This document shows positions 59,380-64,000 of a DNA stretch of 64,000 bases, one piece after another. The DNA comes from Variovorax sp. OV329 (GTDB lineage: Bacteria; Pseudomonadota; Gammaproteobacteria; Burkholderiales; Burkholderiaceae_C). The stretch lies in the NCBI RefSeq assembly GCF_900114785.1, contig NZ_FOUG01000012.1, positions 1 through 64,000 on the forward strand, in the 5' to 3' direction. The notes beneath the pieces were generated by a model that saw only the letters and a list, made by a program, of their open reading frames with translations, was not told where the DNA came from and made no database searches. Numbering within the stretch: position 1 is the stretch's first letter; each line of letters begins with the position of its first letter. The position numbers and the translations under genes are program-made.

Positions 59380-60051
59380 ATGTCCCCGCACGGTGAAGTC
59401 GAAGTGCAGTGGGCCGGCGAGCGGCTCCTGTTGTTGCCCGAGCGCGCCATCTGCTGGCCCGCGGCCGGCGTGCTCTTCGTCGCCGACCTGCACCTGGGCA
59501 AGGCGGCCACCTTTCGCGCGCTGGGCCAGCCGGTGCCCGGCGGCACCACGGCGCAGAACCTTGCGCGGCTCGATGCGCTCATCGAGCGCCACGCGGTGCG
59601 GCAGCTGGTGCTGCTGGGCGACTTCCTGCATGCGGCGCAGGCGCGAACGCCCTCGCTGCTGACCGCGCTGCAGGATTGGCGCGAACACCATGCGCGACTC
59701 GAGTGCACGCTGGTGCGCGGCAACCACGACAGCCGCGCGGGTGATCCGCCGTCGCACCTGCGCATCGAGGTGGTGACCGAGCCCTGGCTCCTCGGCCCCT
59801 TCGCCTGCTGCCACCATCCGCAGCGGCATGCGACGCACTTCGTGCTGGCGGGCCATCTGCATCCGGTGAGCAGCCTGCATGGCAGCGGGCGCGACCGTGT
59901 GCGCCGGCTGCCCTGCTTCGTCCAGGAAGGCGCGCAGGCCATCCTGCCGGCCTTCGGGGAGTTCACCGGCGGCTGGTACGTGGAGCGGGCGCCGGGGCGG
60001 CGTTTCTATGCGGTGGGCGGCGATGCGGTCTGGGCGCTGCCTGGCGCCTAG
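59380..60051 (+). CDS. Ligase-associated metallophosphoesterase (PdeM/MPE-like)
   Basis: The 223-residue protein has the calcineurin-like metal motifs VADLHLGK (Asp36, His38), LLGDFLHA, VRGNHDSR and AGHLHPVSS. In the Pseudomonas cassette the homologue is a manganese-dependent single-strand DNA endonuclease. The ATG lies 4 bases after the helicase stop, so all four genes are one transcript. Confidence 0.93.
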   Translation: MSPHGEVEVQWAGERLLLLPERAICWPAAGVLFVADLHLGKAATFRALGQPVPGGTTAQNLARLDALIERHAVRQLVLLGDFLHAAQARTPSLLTALQDWREHHARLECTLVRGNHDSRAGDPPSHLRIEVVTEPWLLGPFACCHHPQRHATHFVLAGHLHPVSSLHGSGRDRVRRLPCFVQEGAQAILPAFGEFTGGWYVERAPGRRFYAVGGDAVWALPGA

Positions 60052-60224
60052 GCCTTGAGACGCGGAGCGCCGGCTGGTGGTGGCTGCTGCAAGCTGCCAT
60101 TGCGTCGGATGGATGCGGACGGCGCTCGCGCACGCGTGCGTGAGCGAACCAGATCCAGTAGCAGCAGGCTCAGGCCAGCGCGGCTGCAGTAGGGGAAGAC
60201 TTCGTGTGACTCGGGGCGGACCAT
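60048..60224 (-). CDS. Candidate small ORF downstream of the 60244 gene
   Basis: A 58-codon frame begins at ATG 60224 with AAGGA 8 bases upstream, 19 bases after the stop of the 60244 gene. The peptide has a hydrophobic stretch (AGLSLLLLDLV) and a basic, Arg/Ala/Pro-rich end. It overlaps the 3' end of the metallophosphoesterase gene by four bases on the opposite strand. I recognise no family; it could be a small membrane protein or spurious. Confidence 0.3.
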   Translation of the reverse strand: MVRPESHEVFPYCSRAGLSLLLLDLVRSRTRARAPSASIRRNGSLQQPPPAGAPRLKA

Positions 60225-60243
60225 TGGGCTTCCTTTCTGATGC

Positions 60244-61182
60244 TCAGGACAGTGTGAAGGTGTAGCGGCCGAGGGTGGCCGACTCTTTCCCACGCCATTC
60301 GAAGCCGGCTGGGGTCTGCGGCGTCGACTGCGGCCACGCGTGGAGCGGTTCAAGGGTGTCCACGGTGAATCGCCGTCGGGTGACGAGGCCGTCGCCGTGG
60401 ACGACCTGGCTCACGCTCCCATCCGACTCCAGCGTGAAACCATCCAGCGGAAAGGCCTGCTGCCCGACCCGGCCGGGACAGGTCGAGTGCGTGACCTCGA
60501 AGCCTTCGCGCATCGACCCGCGGGCGATCGATGTCTCGAAATCCATCAGTCGCCCCAGCGCCTCGTCATTGCCTTGCGCTGACAGCACGTGGTCGCGAAG
60601 TGGTGCCGACACCCCAGGTGCCTCGGCGCGGCCCATGACCAGTCCAGCGTAGTCGCCGCTCACGATGAGGCCGCCACCGCGGTGCAGCACGCGGCCGCTT
60701 TCGAGTTCGCGCTCATCGATCAGGCGCAAGCCCACCAGCGGGCCGGGCGCGGATGGCTGCAGGCGCCAGTCCTCGACGTAGGCGCCACTGGGCGCGAACT
60801 CGATCATGCAGTTGCCCACGCGCCGCAGCGGCGCAGGTTCCGGCCAACGGTCGTGCAACTGGAAGGCCGTCGGCTCGCGCCATGCGAGCTGCTCGCCGTC
60901 CCAGACGCACTGAGCGACCCAGCCTTCGTATTCGCAGAGCACGGCGAGTTCATCGCGGCTGTAGTCGGCCAGGGGCCTGGCCTGGGCGACCAGGCCCGCT
61001 TCGCGCGGGAGGCGCAGGTCGATGGAGAAGTTCCGGCTCTGCAGCCAGTACACCTGTGTCTCGGTGTCGCTCGTGCCATCGGCAAAGGCAATGATGTGGC
61101 GGCGATACAGGCCCATCATCCATTCGGGCACCCGGTGCGCTGCGGCTCGGGCGTGCTTCTCGACGAGTTCATCCAGATGCAT
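60244..61182 (-). CDS. Uncharacterised protein coupled to the Fe(II)/2OG oxygenase
   Basis: The 312-residue soluble protein overlaps the oxygenase stop by one base (TGATG), so translation is coupled. It has a tryptophan-rich beta-strand pattern (YWLQSRNFSIDLRLP, CEYEGWVAQCVWDGEQLAW, FAPSGAYVEDWRLQPS), resembling a lipocalin- or heme-binding beta barrel, and no signal peptide. I recognise no named family. Its partner and position next to a guanidine operon suggest it serves the same pathway. Confidence 0.75.
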   Translation of the reverse strand: MHLDELVEKHARAAAHRVPEWMMGLYRRHIIAFADGTSDTETQVYWLQSRNFSIDLRLPREAGLVAQARPLADYSRDELAVLCEYEGWVAQCVWDGEQLAWREPTAFQLHDRWPEPAPLRRVGNCMIEFAPSGAYVEDWRLQPSAPGPLVGLRLIDERELESGRVLHRGGGLIVSGDYAGLVMGRAEAPGVSAPLRDHVLSAQGNDEALGRLMDFETSIARGSMREGFEVTHSTCPGRVGQQAFPLDGFTLESDGSVSQVVHGDGLVTRRRFTVDTLEPLHAWPQSTPQTPAGFEWRGKESATLGRYTFTLS

Positions 61183-62225
61183 CACGCCGCCACCTGCGCC
61201 TTCCGGCCGAAGCTGTCGGCCAGGCGCGCGCCCTCGGGCAGTTTCATCTCGCCCCGCGCGATTCGCTGCTTGAGGTAGGTGAAGGTCTGCTGGGTCTGGG
61301 CGTAGATGTGGTCGCCGCAAGCGAGTGCGCCATACGGGCTCGCCTTGTCGTCGGGTGCAGGCACGATCGGCTCGATGAGCGTGTCGTAGTCGCAGGCGCA
61401 GAAGAGCGGAAAGGAATAGCGCTCCTCCTGCACCTTGCGCACTCGGTGCCGCGTCGCGACGAAGGTGCCGTTCGATAGCACCTCCAGCATGTCGCCGATG
61501 TTGATGACGAAGGCGCCCGGCAGCACCGGCACCGCAATCCATTCGCCCGCACCGTTGAGCACTTCCAGGCCGGGCGCCGTCGGCATCAGGATGGTGAAGC
61601 ACTCGTAGTCGGTGTGCGAGCCGATGCCCTGGCCACCTTCCTTTGCGGGCACGTCGTCGAAGGGATAGTGGATGAGGCGCAGCTGGCTGGGCGGCTGCGT
61701 GACCTGGCGCACGAGACGGTCTTCCTCCAGGCCGAGCGCGAGCGCGAAGCCGCGGAACATCAGCTTGCTGAGTTCCAGCACCTCGTCGTAGTAGGCGCTG
61801 ACGTCTTCTTTGAAGCCCGGCATGTCCGGCCAGCGGTTGGGGCCGAGCAGGGGTCGTCGCCCTTCGCTGGCAAGGTAGTCGAAGCCGACGTCATAGGCCT
61901 CCTTGCGGTCCACCACGTTGTCGCTGAAGCGCTCTTCACCCTCGGGCACATAGCCGCTGTGGTTGGTCGAATCGCCGATGTAGTGGCGCATCTTCTCTTC
62001 CATCGGCAGCGCGAAGTAGGCCTTGGCGCGCGCCACGAGTGCGTCGATGCGTGCCTGCGAGACCCGATGGCCGGTGAGATAGAAGAAGCCCGCGTCCCGC
62101 GCCGCTTTCGAGAGTTGCCCGGCAGCTTGCCGGCGCTCGTGCGCATGGGGTGAGTACAAGGGGGCGATGTCGACCACGGGCAATGCCTGGAATGCGGTAT
62201 GTCTACCGTGCGGGGCGCTGGACAC
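61182..62225 (-). CDS. Isopenicillin-N-synthase-like Fe(II)/2-oxoglutarate oxygenase
   Basis: The 347-residue enzyme starts at GTG 62225 with AAGGAG 8 bases upstream. It has the non-heme iron triad SHTDYE (His204, Asp206) and TRHRV (His260) and the 2OG-binding R-x-S (RYS, Arg269). Family members include ethylene-forming enzyme and amino-acid hydroxylases, some of which release guanidine from arginine or homoarginine. It faces a guanidine-riboswitch operon, so a guanidino substrate is a reasonable hypothesis. The longer upstream frame (to 62375) lacks family sequence. Confidence 0.9.
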   Translation of the reverse strand: MSSAPHGRHTAFQALPVVDIAPLYSPHAHERRQAAGQLSKAARDAGFFYLTGHRVSQARIDALVARAKAYFALPMEEKMRHYIGDSTNHSGYVPEGEERFSDNVVDRKEAYDVGFDYLASEGRRPLLGPNRWPDMPGFKEDVSAYYDEVLELSKLMFRGFALALGLEEDRLVRQVTQPPSQLRLIHYPFDDVPAKEGGQGIGSHTDYECFTILMPTAPGLEVLNGAGEWIAVPVLPGAFVINIGDMLEVLSNGTFVATRHRVRKVQEERYSFPLFCACDYDTLIEPIVPAPDDKASPYGALACGDHIYAQTQQTFTYLKQRIARGEMKLPEGARLADSFGRKAQVAA

Positions 62226-62514
62226 TTGGAAAACTCCTTGGGTGGATGAAGTGTCTGGCCGTCCAGTTCGGCTACCTGCGTGCGGTGCATGCAGGCCCAA
62301 GTCGTCTTGGCTCGCGGTGGCGAGAGTGAAGATGTGCCAGCACATTCCGGGCCTGCGCGAACGCCGCCCAAACACCCGGTGGCTGCACCAAGGCGTCGCC
62401 AGCAGGCACCAGCAGCGGGCGCGCCGGCCGGTGCGTGGTGCAAGTCTTTCTCAACCCGTTCCGCTTTCCGCAACGAGATGCCCCGGCGGCGTGCGGGCGC
62501 GGCGTGCATTGCGC
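62226..62514. promoter_or_regulatory. Divergent control region, oxygenase side
   Basis: No supported gene lies here. It must hold the oxygenase promoter on the minus strand. NtrC-type half-sites TGCACCA (62394-62400) and TGGTGCA (62436-62442) occur 105-150 bases upstream of the start site predicted from the sigma-54 element, but they do not form a standard full site. Confidence 0.35.
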
Positions 62515-62530
62515 TGGCACGACTCGTGCT
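62515..62530 (+). promoter_or_regulatory. Sigma-54-type promoter of the guanidine operon
   Basis: TGGCACG-N4-GTGCT matches the -24/-12 consensus TGGCACG-N4-TTGCW, with the required 10 bases between GG (62516-62517) and GC (62528-62529). The start would be near 62541, before the riboswitch. The same bases form the palindrome GCACGA-C-TCGTGC. Sigma-54 control would fit nitrogen-limited use of guanidine. Confidence 0.55.
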
Positions 62531-62553
62531 CATCCCCTGGCGGGAGCCGGCGA

Positions 62554-62565
62554 CAAACCGGTTTG
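62554..62565. repeat. Perfect 12-bp palindrome CAAACCGGTTTG
   Basis: A perfect palindrome lies between the predicted transcription start and the riboswitch. It may be a regulator's operator or form a short RNA hairpin. No other copy was noticed in the window. Confidence 0.45.
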
Positions 62566-62584
62566 CTAAGCACAATTTGCAATG

Positions 62585-62682
62585 GACGGCTAGGGTTCCG
62601 ATTCGCTGACAAGGCGAATGCTGGTCCGAGAGCTGTCGACCTCGGTAGGGGTTACACGGCGGGACAAAAGCCCGGGAGATGG
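62585..62682 (+). promoter_or_regulatory. Guanidine-I (ykkC) riboswitch aptamer
   Basis: The conserved blocks of the guanidine-I class are all present in order: CTAGGGTTCCG (62590-62600), a hairpin ATTCGC/GCGAAT (62601-62606, 62614-62619), GGTCCGAGAG (62623-62632), and ACACGG..GGGACAAAAGCCCGGGAGA (62654-62679). The class binds free guanidinium and usually turns on guanidine export or degradation genes. It lies in the leader of the uptake operon at 62745. Confidence 0.95.
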
Positions 62683-62723
62683 ACGCGATCGCAAGACCGC
62701 GCCGCTCCCAGGCTTTCTTGTTT
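62674..62723 (+). terminator. Riboswitch-linked intrinsic terminator
   Basis: GGGAG (62674-62678), which is part of the aptamer's conserved GGGAGA, can instead pair with CTCCC (62705-62709), with an inner CGCG/CGCG stem (62684-62687, 62698-62701), followed by the T-rich CTTTCTTGTTT. Ligand binding would hold GGGAG in the aptamer and prevent termination, giving an ON switch. The folding is by eye. Confidence 0.65.
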
Positions 62724-62744
62724 CACCCTACTCGAGGATCTACC

Positions 62745-63818
62745 GTGTCAAAGCTCTCCAGACTCCTTCGCACCGCAAGCCTGTGCATTGCGGCACTTGC
62801 AGGGGTGCACTCCGCACAAGCCGCCCCGCGCACCAGCTTCAAGGTGTGCTCTTCCATCTACGCCGGCTTCATGCCGTGGGCCGAGGCCCAGTCGCAAGGC
62901 ATCCTGGCCAAGTGGGGCAAGAAGTACGGCGTCGACATCCAGGTCGTGCAGCTCAACGACTACGTCGAGTCCATCAACCAGTACACCGCCGGCAAGTTCG
63001 ACGGCTGCGCCATGGCCAACATGGATGCGCTGACCATTCCCGCTGCGGGTGGCGTCGACTCCACGGCCATCATCGTGGCCGACTATTCCGACGGCAACGA
63101 CGGCATCGTCATCAAGGGCAAGAACAAGAAGCTGGCCGACCTCAAGGGCCAGACGGTGAACCTGGTGGAGTTCTCGGTGTCGCACTACTTCCTGGCGCGC
63201 GCGCTGGAGTCGGCCGGCATGAGCGAGCGGGACGTGAAGGTGGTGAACACCAGCGACGCCGACATCGTCGCGGCCTTCGCCACGCCTTCCGTGAAGAACG
63301 TCGTGACCTGGAACCCGATGCTCTCGCAGCTGGGGGATGCCAACTCGGTGACGCAGGTCTATTCGTCGCACCAGTTGCCGGGCGAGCTCATGGACATGAT
63401 GGTCGTCAACACCAGGACGCTGGGCGAGAACCCCAACTTCGGCAAGGCGCTGACCGGTGCATGGTTCGAGATGATGGCAGTGATGTCCGCCAAGGACGAG
63501 CGCGCGACCAAAGCCCTCACCGCGATGGCCAAGGCCTCGGGCACCGACCTGGCAGGCTTTCGGGCCCAGCTCGCCACCACGGCGCTGTTCTACAGCCCCA
63601 AGGCCGCGCTGGACTTCGCGACCAGCCCCGAGATGCCCAAGTTCATGACCCGCGTGGCCAAGTTCTCCTTCGACCACGGCATCCTCGGCCAGGGCGTGAA
63701 GAGCGCAGACGCGATCGGCATGGCCTTCGATGGCGGCCTGGTCGTCGGCAACAAGAACAACGTCAAGCTGCGCTTCGACCAGACCTACGTGCGCATGGCC
63801 GCCGAAGGCAAGCTCTAG
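62745..63818 (+). CDS. ABC transporter substrate-binding protein of the guanidine operon (annotated elsewhere as urea-carboxylase-linked)
   Basis: The 357-residue protein starts at GTG with GAGGA upstream and has a signal peptide ending near AQAAP. The mature part (CSSIYAGFMPWAEAQSQGIL, VQLNDYVESINQYTAGKFDGCAMANMDAL) belongs to the NrtA/SsuA-like family linked to urea or guanidine carboxylase operons. Given the guanidine-I riboswitch upstream, the ligand is more likely guanidine than urea. Confidence 0.92.
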   Translation: MSKLSRLLRTASLCIAALAGVHSAQAAPRTSFKVCSSIYAGFMPWAEAQSQGILAKWGKKYGVDIQVVQLNDYVESINQYTAGKFDGCAMANMDALTIPAAGGVDSTAIIVADYSDGNDGIVIKGKNKKLADLKGQTVNLVEFSVSHYFLARALESAGMSERDVKVVNTSDADIVAAFATPSVKNVVTWNPMLSQLGDANSVTQVYSSHQLPGELMDMMVVNTRTLGENPNFGKALTGAWFEMMAVMSAKDERATKALTAMAKASGTDLAGFRAQLATTALFYSPKAALDFATSPEMPKFMTRVAKFSFDHGILGQGVKSADAIGMAFDGGLVVGNKNNVKLRFDQTYVRMAAEGKL

Positions 63819-63857
63819 GCCCATCGGCATCTTCCACGCAACCGCGAGGCTCTTGCC

Positions 63858-64000
63858 ATGCGACTGATCAATCGACGACCGGGGCGGGGGAATGCCGTGT
63901 TCCTCCTGCTCATGCCCTTCCTGCTGCTGATCGCCGTGTACTTCATGGGCTCGACGGCGCGGCTGTCGGACAACCCGGACGACAAGCTGCTGCCCAGTGC
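63858..64000 (+). CDS. ABC transporter permease of the guanidine operon (partial)
   Basis: The first 47 codons encode a basic N-terminus, a membrane helix (VFLLLMPFLLLIAVYFMGS) and SDNPDDKLLPS, typical of the permease paired with this binding protein. It lies 39 bases after it and runs off the window. An ATPase and the guanidine carboxylase/deiminase genes would be expected next. Confidence 0.85.
   Translation, partial: MRLINRRPGRGNAVFLLLMPFLLLIAVYFMGSTARLSDNPDDKLLPS

Noticed and set aside
62394-62442. TGCACCA and TGGTGCA as an NtrC enhancer
   Set aside because: The half-sites are 35 bases apart, not the 3 needed for a standard NtrC box; retained only as a note in the control-region entry.
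62679-62744. Upstream in-frame extension of the guanidine-binding protein
   Set aside because: It lies inside the riboswitch and terminator and lacks a signal peptide; GTG 62745 gives the signal peptide and has a Shine-Dalgarno.

Overview
The window is high-GC, densely packed bacterial chromosome. Gene content and style point to a betaproteobacterium of the Burkholderiales, most likely Comamonadaceae (Variovorax-like). The reasons are the permease-free PTS, the cytochrome b561/cytochrome c' pair, the lipA-lipB-DUF493 block next to an atpIBEFHAGDC operon, and GC-rich intergenic repeats of the type seen in that family. This assignment is inference; there is no rRNA in the window. I saw no tRNA, insertion sequence, prophage or CRISPR array.

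Layout. 1-8010: the end of tuf, then the S10 ribosomal operon, interrupted after rpsJ by a strong terminator, two exported-protein genes (a HEXXH lipoprotein protease and a small secreted protein), a new TATAAT promoter and a long structured leader before rplC. The operon closes after rpsQ with a 12-bp terminator, without the usual rplN-led spc block. 8030-11693: redox and housekeeping genes (Prx5-type peroxiredoxin, GNAT acetyltransferase, cytochrome b561, cytochrome c', TlpA-like thioredoxin, lipoprotein). 11789-14385: EIIA-HPr-EI of a regulatory PTS. 14510-18613: a CpxP/Spy-like protein, DUF4260 protein, OmpR-type regulator, sensor kinase and MDR oxidoreductase, mostly with overlapping ends. 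18624-26006: a CUT1-type ABC importer with a FadR-type regulator, an AroE-like dehydrogenase with altered substrate residues and an FGly sulfatase starting at TTG. 26010-31878: an SLC13-like carrier, AMP-forming acyl-CoA ligase, DUF1348 protein, LysR regulator, PNPOx-like flavoprotein and glutathione S-transferase. 32211-37593: a four-gene chaperone-usher fimbrial operon.

37654-47203: lipA, lipB (apparent CTG start) and DUF493 on the minus strand, diverging from the complete F1Fo ATP synthase operon. 47245-53382: a ROK regulator with a palindromic operator, a CUT2 sugar ABC transporter and a Gfo/Idh/MocA dehydrogenase. 53490-60051: a DUF3617 protein and the four-gene ligase-associated DNA repair cassette (exonuclease, ATP-dependent ligase, Lhr-type helicase, metallophosphoesterase). 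60048-62225: a minus-strand pair, an uncharacterised protein coupled to an isopenicillin-N-synthase-like Fe(II)/2OG oxygenase. 62515-64000: a sigma-54-like promoter, a clear guanidine-I (ykkC) riboswitch with an overlapping terminator, and the first genes of a guanidine uptake operon that runs off the window.

The most interesting points are the guanidine-riboswitch operon facing the uncharacterised oxygenase pair, the split S10 operon with its structured rplC leader, the AroE-like/sulfatase/ABC locus, and the CTG-start lipB.
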